Below are positions 34,281 through 62,532 of a stretch of 64,000 nucleotides of DNA, in pieces; position 1 is the stretch's first letter, and each line of letters opens with the position of its first letter. Position numbers and translations under genes: made by a program. Below the pieces are notes generated by a model. That model saw only the letters and a list, made by a program, of their open reading frames with translations. It did no database searches and was not told the DNA's origin. Origin of the DNA: Mustela lutreola (Eukaryota > Chordata > Mammalia > Carnivora > Mustelidae); NCBI RefSeq assembly GCF_030435805.1, contig NC_081293.1:108664546-108728545 (forward strand). Reading direction: 5' to 3'.

Positions 34281-35074
34281 TGTGGCTGGCACTGTGCCGG
34301 CCTACGCTCCCACCAGCAGAGTGAGGAGCCCTTTTGTTCTTTGTGTCCTTGCCATGTGGTGGTGTCCTAGATGGCTTGGATTCTAGAAGATGGGGCATCT
34401 TCCCTGTCGCTCGTGCTGGGGAGCACTAAATTCTGGCCATCGGGGGGATGTGCGTCAGGCCTCTGCCATCTTGGTGTTCCCACAGCGACCAGTGCATGTC
34501 CTTACTCCCGTTTGTATCGTCTTTGGAGAAATAACTGTTCAGCTCTGCGTCTCATTTTTAATTACGTGACCTGAGTTGTAAGAGGATGTTCTAGAAACCA
34601 GTCACTTACCGGATGAAGGATTTGCAAATGCTTCCTCCCATTTTGTGGGTTTTCACTTCCTTGATGGTGTCCTTGAACCAACAAAAGGTTTCTATGAAGG
34701 TCACTGTATCTTTTTTCTTTTGCATGTGCTTTGTGGGGGTCATATCCGAAAATCCTTTGTTTGGTGAATCTAGATCATGAAATAACACCCATCTTCTAAT
34801 AAGAATTTTATAACTGTGCTCTCAATACCTTTCATCTGTTTGGGGTTCGTTTTGTATTTGGTGTGTGCTTGGTGTCCACTTTGTTCTTTTGCACATGACT
34901 CTCCACTTGTCCCAGCACTGTTACCAGGAGAACAGCTTTCTTCTCGTTGTATAGTCTTGGCACCTTGGTTGAAACTCCATTGGCCACAGATGTCTGGGGT
35001 TATTTCTGGCTCTCAGTAGCCTCTTGTCTCTTGATTGTTGCTTTGTAGAACGTTCTGAAGTTAGTGTGAGTCCT
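34281..35074 (-). mobile_element. Old LINE-1, reverse strand, left part
   Basis: Reverse-strand L1 from the 3' UTR (CTACGCTCCCACCAGCAGAG) into the end of ORF2 (GGATTTGCAAATGCTTCCTC, then TTCCTTGATGGTGTCCTTG, then GGCACCTTGGTTGAAACTCC). It is split by the forward L1 that follows and resumes at 36024. Confidence 0.75.
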
Positions 35075-36023
35075 GAACTACATGAAAAGGCTTCCGTACA
35101 GCAAGGAAAACAGCCAACAAAACTAAAAGCCTGCAGAATAGGAGGAGATATTTGCAAATAACACATCCAATAAAGGGTTAAGATCTAAAGTATATAAAGA
35201 ACTTAACACACACACACAAACACACAAAACCTTCCAGTTTAAAAATGGGCAGAAGACATGTACAGACATTTCTCCTAAGAAGACATCCAGATGGCCAACA
35301 GACACATGAAAAGATGCTCCACATCACTCGGCATCAGGTGAGACACCACCTCACACCTGTCAGAATGGCTAAAATTAACACGCAACCATAGGGGTCCGCA
35401 AGGATGTGGGACCCTCATACACTGTTGGTGGGAATTCAGGCTGGTGTAGCCGCTGTAGGCAACAGTATGGAGTTAACTCAAAAAGTTAAAAATAGAGCCA
35501 CCCTACAGCCCAGCAATTGCACTGCCAGCTATTTACCCAAAAAAGATAAAACACAAATTCAAAGGGATACCTGTGCCTCTAGGTTTAGAGCAGAGCTTTT
35601 GACAGCAGCCAAATTACGGAAGTGATCCGAGTGCGCATTGCCTGATGAATGGGTGAACGGGAGGGGAGGGGTGTACACACATGACACACAACAATGGGCT
35701 GTTTACAGCCATGAGGGAAAACTTGGCATTTGCAATGATGTGGATGATGCTGGAAGGTAGTCCGCTAAGTGGACTAAGAAAGGCACCATAGGATTTCACT
35801 TGTGTATGGAATTTATGAAACAAAAAGGAAAAAAGGCAAACTAAAAAACAGACTCCTAACTATAGAGCACAAATGCATACCCAAGGGGAGGTGGCCCGGA
35901 GGATGGGGGAGGCAGCCGAGGGGCCGGGGTGCTTGGTGAGCACTGAGTGACCGGAAGTGTTGGCTCACTCCACGCCTGCAGTTCATACGACCCTACGTTA
36001 ACCACACCGGAATTTTAAAGAGG
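35075..36023 (+). mobile_element. Forward LINE-1 3' end inserted in the reverse L1
   Basis: Forward L1 3' sequence has landmarks AAAAATGGGCAGAAGACATG, CATCAGGTGAGACACCACC, CTGTTGGTGGGAATTCAGGC and CAATGATGTGGATGATGC. It is 5'-truncated within the end of ORF2. The 9-base direct repeat GTGAGTCCT at 35066-35074 and 36024-36032 fits a target-site duplication, because the interrupted reverse L1 continues exactly across it. The poly-A tail has decayed. Confidence 0.82.
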
Positions 36024-36414
36024 GTGAGTCCTACTTAATGGTACATTTTCAAGGTGGTTTTGACTATTCTGGGTCCCTTGTGGCTGTGTATGAATTTTAG
36101 AAGAAGCTGGTCAGTTCTTAACAAAGAAGTAGCTGGGACTCAGAGAGGAATAGCAAGGGAGCCTCGGCTCAGTTTGGGGAGCGCTTTCGGAACCACCTTA
36201 TGCCTTCTGATCCATGAACATGGGATGTTTGCACATTGATTTAGCCGTTCCTTAATTGCAAAGTTTTTCTAATTTTTAGAGTGTAAATTTTGAGCTTCCC
36301 TTGCTAAACTAATTCCTAAGGACTTTATTCTTTTGGGGGTTATTATAAATGACATTCTCTTTATTTCAATTTTGGATTGTTTATTACAAATTTATAGAAA
36401 TACAGTTGTGTCTT
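36024..36414 (-). mobile_element. Old LINE-1, reverse strand, resumed
   Basis: The reverse L1 ORF2 sequence continues from 35074: TGACTATTCTGGGTCCCTTG, GAATTTTAGAAGAAGCTGG, TGATCCATGAACATGGGATG and CTAATTCCTAAGGACTTTAT. It reaches the next SINE without a clear end. Confidence 0.78.
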
Positions 36415-36600
36415 GGGGCACCTGGGTGGCTCAGTGTGTTAAAGCCTCTGCCTTCGGCTCAGGTCATGATCCCGGGGTCCTGGGATCGAGCCCCGCATCG
36501 GGCTCTCTGCTGAGCGTGGAGCCTGCTTCCTCCTCTCTCTCTGTCTGCCTCTCTGCCTACTTGAGATCTCTGTCAAATAAATAAATAAAACCTTAAAAAA
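36415..36600 (+). mobile_element. Can-SINE inserted in reverse L1
   Basis: This is a full element with AAATACAGTTG on both sides (about 36398-36408 and 36599-36609) as target-site duplication. Confidence 0.94.
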
Positions 36601-38180
36601 AATACAGTTGAATCTGTACCCAAAGTATAATTCATGTACAATATCCTGTTAGTTTCGGTGTACATCATGGTGACTCTATTTGTACACGGATCCCCATCAG
36701 TCTAGTTACCTCTGTCACCGAAGTTACAAGAACATTGTTGACCGTCTTCCCCATGCTGTACATTGTACCCATGACTTACATGTTTTCTAACTGGAAGTTT
36801 GTGCCTGTTAATCCGCTTCATCTGTGTACCACCCCCACGGCCCCTCCCTCCCTCTGGTCACCCTTCTTTGAAGCTGTTGCCATTTTGTGTTTGGGGTTTT
36901 CGATTTTTTACAATTTTGTAGGATTTTTTGAAAAATATTTATTTGACAGAGACACAGTGAGAGAGGGAACAGAAGCAGGGGGAGAGGAAGAGGGAGAAAC
37001 AGGCTCCCCGCTGAACAGGGAGCCCAATGCAGGGCTCGATCCCAGAACCCTGGGATCCTGACCTGCGCTGCAGGCAAACACTTAACAACTGAGTCCCCCA
37101 GGTGCCCTATTGTGTAGTTTTTTGAGGAACCTCCACTCCAAGAAATGGCTGCATCGATTTATGTTCCCATCAACAGTGCACGAGTGTCCCAACTTGACGC
37201 GCTTGCTAACACTTCTCATATCTCTTTTAATACTAGCCATTCTGACAGGGCAGGGTGGTCTCTCCCTGTTGTGATGTGTGTGTCTCAGGCGATGAGTGAC
37301 ATTGAGCATCTTTTCACGCGTCTGTTGGCATATGCTTTTCTTCTTTAGAGAAGTACCTATTCAGATCCTCTGCCTGTTTTTTAATCAAGGTATCTGTTGT
37401 TGGGTTTTTGTTATATGCTTTGTTTTATATGTTTTATCGCATATGTTCTGTATGTATTTTGGGTATTCGCCCCTCACTTGGTCGTGTGGTTCGCGGGTCC
37501 CCCTCCCATTCTGTAGGCTGCCGCCTTCGTGTTTCGTTCCCCCTGTGCACCAGCTTTCTGGGCTGATGCAGTCTCGTGTTGCCCTTGCCTGAGGAGACTC
37601 CGAAAAGAATGTTGCGAGACTGATAGAGAACGTGCCTGTGCTCTCCTCTGGGGGTTTATGGCTTCGGGTCTCACACTGTAGTCTTTTGTCCATTTTTAAT
37701 TTATTTTTGCGTGTAGGGTAAGGCAGTGCCCGGTCTCGTTCTGCATGTTGTCCAGTGTCTGTCAGCGAGACCGTCTTATCCCCGTCAGACATTCTTGCCT
37801 TCTTTCTCACAGGTTCGTTGACCCCCTAAGTGTGGCTTTATTTCTGGACTCTCTCCAGTTCCGCTGACCCGTGTCTGTTTCCCGCCAGACCCGTACTGTT
37901 TGGATCACTTTGATTATGTGCTTTGTAGTGCAGTGTAAAGTGTGGGCGCATGGCACCTCCACGTTTGCTCCTTCTTGGGGTCGCTTTGGCTGTGAGGCAC
38001 TGACCGTCCACCTCCCTGTACTGCTCTTGAACCCGCAGCCTTGCTGAACTGATGTTCCTGTCCTGATTGTCGCTGCTGCTTGTCAAGTTTGTCCTTGACT
38101 TTAGGATTTTTACAGACGCCTGCTGTGGCTCTGCCTGCCTATATCCTACCTGGAGTCCATTGGGCTTCCTGATGTCTGGG
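36601..38180 (-). mobile_element. Reverse LINE-1 with 3' UTR and ORF2 end
   Basis: Reverse L1 starts again with 3' UTR sequence (CTAGTTACCTCTGTCACCG, CTGTACATTGTACCCATGAC). It passes TTCCCATCAACAGTGCACGAG, TATTTTGGGTATTCGCCCC and CTTTGTAGTGCAGTGTAAAG into ORF2. Because the 3' UTR reappears, this is a second L1 copy rather than the same one. A reverse Can-SINE interrupts it. Confidence 0.68.
36917..37108 (-). mobile_element. Can-SINE, reverse, inside the L1
   Basis: The element runs from AATATTTATTTGACAGAGAC to CCCCCAGGTGCCC. It is somewhat diverged. Confidence 0.9.
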
Positions 38181-39383
38181 AGGTTTTTGTATTCAGCTTA
38201 GAAGTGTGAGCCGCGCCTTCTGTGGAAGTGCACGCTCTCCTCCTGGCGTTCCCACGATGGGGGTGTCCAGGCCGTTAATGTGTTCCGCATTTCCCGGAGA
38301 CTCTGTTCGCTTGTCTTCTCCCCCGTTCTTCAGCTGGCATGGTCTGTCCAGCTTCAAGTTCACCCATTCTCCTGCCCATTCGAATCTTCTGTTCACCCCT
38401 TAAAGTGAATGTCATCATTCTCCTGCCCATTCGAATCTTCTGTTCACCCCTTAAAGTGAATGTCATCATTTCCCTGCGTTTTGGATGTGACCTTAATTTA
38501 TTTTTGACCTTATCATTTGACCTCCCTTAACTTCTTTGCTCAGGCACACGTGTACCATGGCGCCTCGAAGTCTCTGTGAGGTGTGTCATCCTGCCACCCT
38601 CTTGGGCAGTTTCTGTTGCCCGCTTTCTTCCCCGTACAGGGGTATATATAGTCCTACTTTACTCTCCTTGTGCCTGGTAATTTTCTGTTGGAAATTGGGC
38701 ATTTTTAATAAAATACTGTAATAATTCTGGGCTCAGGGCCAACACTTTCTCTCCTCTGGGGCTTCTCACTGTTACTTGCTCGTTTGCGGGACTGGCTAAG
38801 TTATCTTGGTGAAGTCTTCCGCTTTTCCCTTGCGGTGTGCGGCCTCTGGTGCCCTTCCTCTGGAAAGTACATGGCTGTGCCCACAGTCACCCTGGCCTGC
38901 TCTCTGGGCTCTGGCTTCACTGGCTCTGTGAGTCTCCTCCCAGATGCCTTTGACCATAACCTCCACGGTCTTGAGAGCAACCCTCGGACTCAAACTTCCC
39001 CAGGCGCTATTGCATGGCAAGTTGGCTCCTCGGGGAAGAGACTGGGAGCTGAGCACTCAGTGGAGGGGGGACAGCAGCCTCTTCTGGAGTGGAACCATGG
39101 CCCTGAGCTGACATACTTCACATACCAGGCCCAGGGTAGAGTCTCCCTCCACAAGTGGGGGCTAATCAGAGGAAGGGAGCTCCACCTCACTCACACTTGC
39201 CTGGGACTCAGGCTCAGCAGCACGTGCCAGGATGGAATAGGAAACGCTGAGAACCTGGGGACCCCGTGTTCTTGGCTCAGCAGTCAGGTGCATTCTCTAC
39301 CTTCGTGAGCAGGGAGAGGGGAAGGAGGCAGCGGCTTGGCTGCATCAGATACCAATGACTCTGCATTCTTTCAAACTTTGAAC
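38181..39383. other. Worn repeat-derived DNA with a 51-bp duplication
   Basis: A few phrases (CTGGTAATTTTCTGTTGG) recall the 5' part of old L1 read in reverse, but most of the stretch cannot be assigned. The tandem duplication at 38365-38466 is listed separately. Confidence 0.4.
38365..38466. repeat. Perfect 51-bp tandem duplication
   Basis: Two identical adjacent copies (38365-38415 and 38416-38466) contain CCCATTCGAATCTTCTG. No difference was seen, so the event is recent or kept uniform. Confidence 0.92.
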
Positions 39384-39575
39384 GGGACACCCGAGTGGCT
39401 CAGTCGTGTCCAATGCTTGGTTTCAGTTCCGGTCAGGGGACCAAGCCTGAGTCAGGCTCTGCACTCTGTGCAGAATGCGCTTGAGTTTCTCTCCTGCCCC
39501 TCCTCCATGCGCATGTGCGCACTCTCTTTCCCTTTCTCAAATAAATAAATAAATCTTTAAAAAAATAACAAAATA
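39384..39575 (+). mobile_element. Can-SINE, older subfamily, diverged
   Basis: The head is GGGACACCCGAGTGGCTCAG, the body is strongly mutated, and the tail is CTCAAATAAATAAATAAATC. It is one of the oldest SINE copies in the window. Confidence 0.85.
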
Positions 39576-39854
39576 AGTTGGCCCCAATTTCCTTGAATAG
39601 CTCTTTCTTAGTCCATTTTCCCATTAGATCATTTCCAGGAGCCCTGAGTGTTGGTGGTATGATTTCCACCAGTTTCACTGGGAAACAGGCTTTCATTCTG
39701 GAAGTCTGGCTGCCCTCACTCCTTTTCTTGCCTCCCTGTGCGGTTAGACCCCGCAGTCCCGTGTCGAAAACGGGCGGGAACAGATGCCCTTTTCCTGCCT
39801 CCACCTCAGAGAGCGTTCAGTCTCGCCACTGAGCACGGCGTTGGCTCCAAGCTT

Positions 39855-41000
39855 TTGCATAATCTCAGTCGAGCTCATTTTTACTTGCCAAGAAGTTTTT
39901 CACCATCTGAACGGCTGTTGGATTACGTCAGGCGGGTCGTGTGTCACTCAATACGGCCACATAATTTTTCTTGTTTAGCTTGCAGATATGGTGGGTTCCA
40001 CCAAATGGTTTTCAAGTGCCGAGCCGTCCGCGCACACCTGGAATAAATTCCATTGGTCACGGTCGTGTAGTTCTTTTTATACAGTGTCAGACTCAATCTG
40101 CCAGTCTGGCACTGAGATTTTCTGTGCCAGAGTTCATGGGCAACACGGTCTGTAGCTTCTTGTTTGCTGCTCGTTTCTGGCACCATCTTAGCCTGGTTTT
40201 GGTGCAGTATTTGAACTCGCCTCAGGAGATGAGCTCGGATGTGCTACCTTCATCTCCTGCTTTCTGGAAGAGACCACTTCAAACAGACATTGTACTTTGC
40301 ACACTTGGGGGAAGTGGCCGATGCACTCTGGGCCTGGAGTTTTCTTCGGGTAAGCTCTTAAATGACAAATTAAGTGTCTTTCATGGTTCCAGCACTGTTC
40401 AGACCATCTCCTTCAACTCGGTTGCTCGAATTTGGTGATTTTAATTTGCTTCTTGCCTCCAGGGATTTCAGACAGTCTGGCTCCCGGGAACAGTCTCACC
40501 CAGCGTCCGGCGCCATGTGGCCCGGTCAGGCCGCCTCCGAGCTAAGCATTCAGATCCCAGCGCGCTCGGCTACTGGGCTTCTGTCCTCTTCAGGTTGTCA
40601 GCCTCATTAGGGCTCGGTCGGTCTTAAATCCCCACAGAACTATCTTGTTTCATTGATTTCCTGTTTCCACTGTCACTGATTTCCACTCCTGACTTCAATA
40701 TTTCCTTCTTTTTGGTGCTTTCGGTCTTATTTTGCTCTTCTTGTCCTAGTTCCATGAGGCAGGAACGTCAATGATGTTGAGGTCTTGCCGCTCTCTGATG
40801 CGTATACATATCCCTTCGGCTGCATTACCGCAGACCACACTCTTCAATGTTTTGTATCATTCTTCTTCAGGTCAGTTCTGTGTTAAAAACCCCGAGGCCC
40901 TCCCCCTTCACCCCCGGATCACGTGCCGGAGTGTGGCTTTCTTCCCAGCATTTGCAGGGTTTCCTGTCGTCTTGCCGTGGTCTGAACACAACGCCGTGAT
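39855..41000 (-). mobile_element. Reverse LINE-1 ORF2 fragments
   Basis: Reverse-strand L1 ORF2 landmarks are GGTTTTCAAGTGCCGAGCC, CTGGAATAAATTCCATTGG, CACGGTCGTGTAGTTC and GTCTGTAGCTTCTTG. After about 40760, TCGGCTGCATTACCGCAG and TGTTTTGTATCATTC fit more 5' ORF2 sequence. Confidence falls towards the right. Confidence 0.55.
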
Positions 41001-41735
41001 CTGGATGCACCGGGGTGTGTTTTCCACCTGAGCTGTGAGCTTCCTCATGAGAGGTCCCCTACTTAGAACACAGGATCACTCCGCGTCACTGGCCAGGCGG
41101 CCCGTGGGGACAGTGGCAGGTGCGCTGTGGCTGTCCTGCACCGGGCTGGCTCGCTGCCCAGCGGCGCAGTGGGTCGTCCGGAGGCCGGAGGGGGGTCCAC
41201 AGCCACACCTGCGGCGGCAGCCTCCCCGCAGCTGCGCTGGCCTCTGCCCCACGTACTTTGCGGCTCTAACAGCTGCCATGAGCACATCTGGGACAGTCAT
41301 GTTCTCCTAGGGGACTGATCCCAGCCTCTAGCGTGTCTCCGCACACTGTCAGTCTGCCGACATCACGCCTCTGCTCAGAGGTCTGCCTTCTCAGATGCTG
41401 CCCCGTGCGGCGCCCTCGTTTGGCTGCTGCCTGCCGTTGGGCTGCTGGCCACACCGCGAGTCCACTGCCGCCAGCCCACCGACCCCGTGACTCTAAGTGA
41501 CTTTCCCATAAACAGCACATGCTTCCATCGGCCTTTCGTGTCCCCTCCGCCCGTCTTTGCCTCCCACTCTGTGCGCGCACATGTTACCATGTCTCATGTA
41601 ATTTGTACAATTAGCCTATTCACGTTTGTGCGTGTTAAGGCCCAAAGCTGGCCATTTTGTTGTCTTCCTGTTTGCCTCTGTTCCTTGTTCTTTCGTTTCT
41701 CTCATCCTGCTTTCCTGTGGACTCTTTGAACACTT
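41001..41735. other. Intergenic, nothing recognised
   Basis: A GC-rich patch lies at about 41095-41300. No exon or known repeat could be supported. Confidence 0.4.
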
Positions 41736-41908
41736 CTTTTTAAACATCTTATTTATTTGAGAGAGAGGGAGAAAGCATAAGCAGTGGGGAGAGGGGGAAG
41801 CAGGCTCCCCACTGAGCAGGCTGACGCAGGGCTCTAATCCCAGCACCCTGGGATCATGACCTGAGCCAAAGGCAGAGGCTTAACTAGCTGAGCCACCCAG
41901 GCGCCCCT
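41736..41908 (-). mobile_element. Can-SINE, reverse
   Basis: The element runs from TTTTTAAACATCTTATTTATT to GAGCCACCCAGGCGCCCC. TTCCTGTGGACTCT before and TTCTGTGGACTCT after suggest a target-site duplication. Confidence 0.92.
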
Positions 41909-41979
41909 TCTGTGGACTCTGACCATTTAAAAGGACTGTATCTCGACTTACATAGAATGGTTTGGGGTGTGTCATCTCG

Positions 41980-42171
41980 TTTTGTCTTTTTTTTTTTTTT
42001 TAAGATTTTATTTATGTATTTGACACAGATCACGAGCAGGCAGAGAGAGAGGGGGAAGCAGGCTCCCCGCTGAGCAGAGAGCCCAATGCAGGGCTCAATC
42101 CCAGGACCCTGAGATCATGACCTGAGCTGAAGGCAGAGACTTTTAACCCACCGAGCCACATAGGCGCTCCA
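41980..42171 (-). mobile_element. Can-SINE, reverse, with T16 start
   Basis: A poly-T leads into AAGATTTTATTTATGTATTTG, the reverse body and AGCCACATAGGCGCTCC. Directly after it, AATAAATAAAATCTTTTTTT (42171-42190) looks like the tail of a forward copy left behind. Confidence 0.93.
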
Positions 42172-42207
42172 ATAAATAAAATCTTTTTTTTAAAAAACCC
42201 TCTTGAG

Positions 42208-42390
42208 GGGCACTGAGTGGCTCAGTGGGTTAAGCCTCTGCCTTCAGCTCGGGTCACGATTTCCAGGTCCTGGGATAGGGTCCCGCATGGGGCTCTCTGC
42301 TCAGCGGGGAGCCTAATTTCCCCTCCCTCTCTGCCAACTTGTGATCTCTGTCTGTCAAATAAAATAAAATTTTTAAAAATCTTTAAAAAA
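42208..42390 (+). mobile_element. Can-SINE with target-site duplication
   Basis: This is a full element. AAAACCCTCTTGAG flanks it on both sides (about 42194-42207 and 42391-42404), a perfect 14-base repeat. Confidence 0.95.
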
Positions 42391-42404
42391 AAAACCCTCT
42401 TGAG

Positions 42405-42840
42405 TGTCAGCTGGTGTTAATGTTTGTTTCATCGTCACACATGCCGCCAGGCACTCAGGAGGAGAGCTTGCTCTCTGTCCTTCCCGTGCTTCTTCTTCCC
42501 TCCTGGTGCCCCAAGAGGACACCCTTATCGTGTTCATCCTGGTGGAGGGACATGCTTTACCCAGGCTTGTGGGGCGCTGGGCAGGGGCCGGAGCCCTCAG
42601 AGTCCCCTCACTCAGGGTGCATTTCTCCGTCGCTCCCGTGCATGCACACAGGCACACGGCCGAAGCCAGGGTCTTCTTCTTGAATGGTTCTCACTTTCTA
42701 ACACCTGGAACACAGGGTGCGCTTCCCTCCAGCCGTGGGCTCTGGACCAGAAGAGCACTGCACTTGCGCTCAGCGTTCTCTGTAGGGTTCACGCTCGTCT
42801 GGCTGCTTCAATGATCTCGTCCTCAGTGCTCAGAGCTTAC
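42405..42840. other. Intergenic, nothing recognised
   Basis: No coding exon or assignable repeat was seen. Confidence 0.35.
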
Positions 42841-43620
42841 AGCTCAAGTGTCCAGATGTGGATTTCCTTGGATGTACCATATTTGGGATTTGCTCAGCTC
42901 CTTGGATCTCTACGTCTCTGTCTTTGGCTGTGTTGGGGAGCTTCAGGCATCACTTGAGTACTCTTTCCGACCACTCGCCCCTGCCCCTTTTCTGAGACTC
43001 CGGCTATGTGAACAGCGGATCTTGTGTTGTTACCCCCCCAGGTTCCTGAGCCTCTGTCCAATTTTCCCCAGCGTTTTCATTATTGTTGTTGTAAACAGGT
43101 TGAGTCCTTTCTGTGGACCCATCCTCAGCCTCACGGGGACGTCCCCTGTCATTTCGGGCCACAGATAAGCCGCCCAGCAAGTGTTTCATTTCGATGAGTC
43201 TGTATCGTGCTGTGATTTTGGTTTTCTTCTGTGTTATGTCTCTTTCTTTGCTGACATTTTCCATTTGCTCCAAGATAAACTGTTATTCCTTATGGAAGCT
43301 TTTCGAGCACGACAGATTTAAAGTCCCTGTCTGATAATCCTAGCATCTCCGCCTCCGTTTGGGCATCAGCCGGTTCCTCTTTCTTATTCTGATTGTGCCT
43401 TTCCTGGGTCTGGGGTTTCCTTGAGTTTCCTGGTAGGACGGGGATTTTTTATTGTCCCCTGATCAGTTGCGTGATTTCGGTTCACATTCTGTATTTTAGC
43501 AGGTGGCCGTCCTGTTCGGGCTTGCCAGGCGGGTCCTGGGTATGCTCTAGTGGCCTGTGGTTTCGGTGGAAACCTGGAACTCTGGCCGGGGGCTGGGGAA
43601 TCTTGTGGGCACCCCCTAAC
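42841..43620 (-). mobile_element. Possible LINE-1 5' region, reverse
   Basis: TTTAAAGTCCCTGTCTGATAA, ATCCTAGCATCTCCGCCTC and GGGATTTTTTATTGTCCCCTG resemble the 5' part of old L1M elements read in reverse. This would be the far end of the reverse L1 block, but the match is from memory and partial. Confidence 0.45.
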
Positions 43621-44410
43621 CAGTGCTCAGGTTGGGGCATTTTGGTGGGGCAGAGGGACAGTGAGCAGGGTGGGGAAGGAATGGGCCTCTCCCTGATCCT
43701 CCTGCCAGTTCTGGCAGACACCCCTAGAGTCGCAGTGGAACTCCAGCCCCACATGGGGATGAATACACACCCCTGGTCCTCTTCCTGGTAGCAGGATGGG
43801 GGCGGGCAGGGGGAGGTCAAGAAATGTGATCCTGGACCCCCTTATGTGGGGCTGTTCTGTTGTTCCTCCAGCCCTGGGGACCCCCACCATGTCACCTCAC
43901 TCTTTTCATGTCAGAGAGTTGTTCTGGTTTCCTGTATTTATTGGCAGTCGGGCAAAGAGACAAAGCTAGGCCACAAAGCAGACAAAGCTAGAAGGCCTTC
44001 AGGGCATGCTGAAGGGCTTTTGGTTTCCGGAAAGTGTGTGTGCAGGCCAGTTAGTAGGGTCCGTGGAGCAGTGGGGCTAAGAAGGACTCAGCCCCGGCTG
44101 CAGCACCGGCGAAGGGCGGGAGTGGAGGGAGCAGAGGCAACTTAGAGGAGTCTGGGAGGCGCGGATGAAGGTGTGGGGAAGGAGGGGAAGAGGAGGGTCC
44201 TGGTCGGGGATAGATGAACGGGTCTCCAGCATTTCCAGACCCTGAGAGGGGTGCAGGATGCCGGCTCAGGCTGGGCAAGGCGGGGCTGCTGCCTAGGGCA
44301 GGCAAGGGGGTTAGCTCCACGGTGCATCCCGGGCGGCCACGCAGAGACAGGTTGGGGAGACGCCCAGCCCCACCCCCATGACAATAACCGCTCTGATTCC
44401 CTGCCCCCGT
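43621..44410. other. Intergenic before the NACAD CpG island
   Basis: This is GC-rich sequence with no supported exon or repeat. Confidence 0.4.
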
Positions 44411-45093
44411 CCAGCTCTGGGTGGCGACAATGGTCATCTGTCTCCTGGAGCCGGAGCCTGGCACTGGGCGGGTGCGAGCGCGGGAGGGCCCAGGAGGAAG
44501 CAAGGGCACAACTCGGGGAGGCTCGAGAGGGCTTGCGGCTCTGGGGTGCGGCGGAGGCGGCCGCGGAAGCGGTGCGGGGGCGTGGCTCTCCTCTTCCTCC
44601 GCCTGTCCGGGAGCCGAGCTGCGGGGCGCGCCCCCACCCTCGCCTTCCTGCACTGCTCGGTCTCCAGTTTCCATGGAGCCGGGAGGCGGTTGTCACGGAG
44701 ACCAGCGCGCGCAGCCAATCGGCGCGGAGCTGCGGCTCCGGCTCACCTCCTGGATGGAGGCAAGGGGCGCGCAGGAGGCCGGGCACCGGGTCGGCGCCGC
44801 CACCTCCCTCGGGGCGCTGAGGCCCCTGCACCCTACGCGCTGGCGACCCTCCCCACCCCCTTCTCTTCCAGGCCCTGCTTAGGGTTGATGTTCCCTGGTC
44901 CAGCTTCCGACCGGCCCCGAATCCCCTAGCGTCCAGAGGGGAATGCTGCAGGAAAGGCGGGGCCGGGCAGCGCGGAAGGAGGGCGAAGCCCAGGTCGGGG
45001 AAAGGAGGAAGGCCGCCCCCCGCCCCAGCCGCTCTGCAGTGCTTGGGGCGCACGCGCACGCTCACTCGGGGCTCCGGGCAGGCGGGGCGGCGC

Positions 45094-45101
45094 TGACGTC
45101 A
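45094..45101. promoter_or_regulatory. NACAD: Perfect CRE palindrome TGACGTCA before NACAD
   Basis: TGACGTCA, the full CREB/ATF consensus, lies 113-120 bp upstream of the NACAD start codon. The island has no evident TATA box. Human NACAD is, as I recall, mostly expressed in neural tissue, where CREB control would be plausible. Confidence 0.6.
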
Positions 45102-45214
45102 TCCGATGACCCACCCACCCCCTACCCCCTGGCCGAGGGGCGGTGGCCGCGCAGGCTCCGCCGGACCGACGCACGGACAGACCGGGCACGGAGGGAAGGG
45201 CGCACGGTCAGGCC

Positions 45215-62046
<16,832 letters not shown>

Positions 62047-62532
62047 CTAGGAAGCGTGCTCTGAATTCTTGGAAAAGTGTCCCGGCTCAGGACACACTGC
62101 CACACTTCCCGCTGTCCCACACCATGAGGACGATATCCCTAACGGGGCCCCTTCCTCAAGGAGAATGAGCTCTGCCAGGGACGGAAAACCCTGGCTCCAG
62201 CCTAAAGGGGGAAAAGGGGGAACAGAACGAGAAGCGCGCGTGACTGTCGCGGTCCGGGGTGCAGGCTCCCGGGAGGACCAAGACAGACTGATCACAGGAC
62301 AGGGGAGTGCAGCCTCCCCACACGTCATCCTCCCCAGATAAGCACAAGGCCTCACACAGTAGGCCTGTCCGCCACCACCCCTGTCACCCTGTACATCACG
62401 TCCAGCTGATGGCAAGGCACGCTCACGGGCAAAATGCCATCTGAACACACATGGCAAGCGCTGGAACCAGACGCAGACACGGCAGGGCTGTTCTCAGGGG
62501 CCACCGGACCTAAAGTTCAAAGCAGTGGCATT

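Noticed and set aside
35066-36032. A twin-priming (5'-inverted) L1
   Set aside because: The left reverse piece continues through ORF2 into the 3' UTR and resumes after 36024, so it is an older host element, not the inverted 5' part of the forward copy.
44142-45065. 307-codon minus-strand frame upstream of NACAD
   Set aside because: It lies in the CpG island, is Pro/Arg/Gly-rich and has no domain or splice logic.
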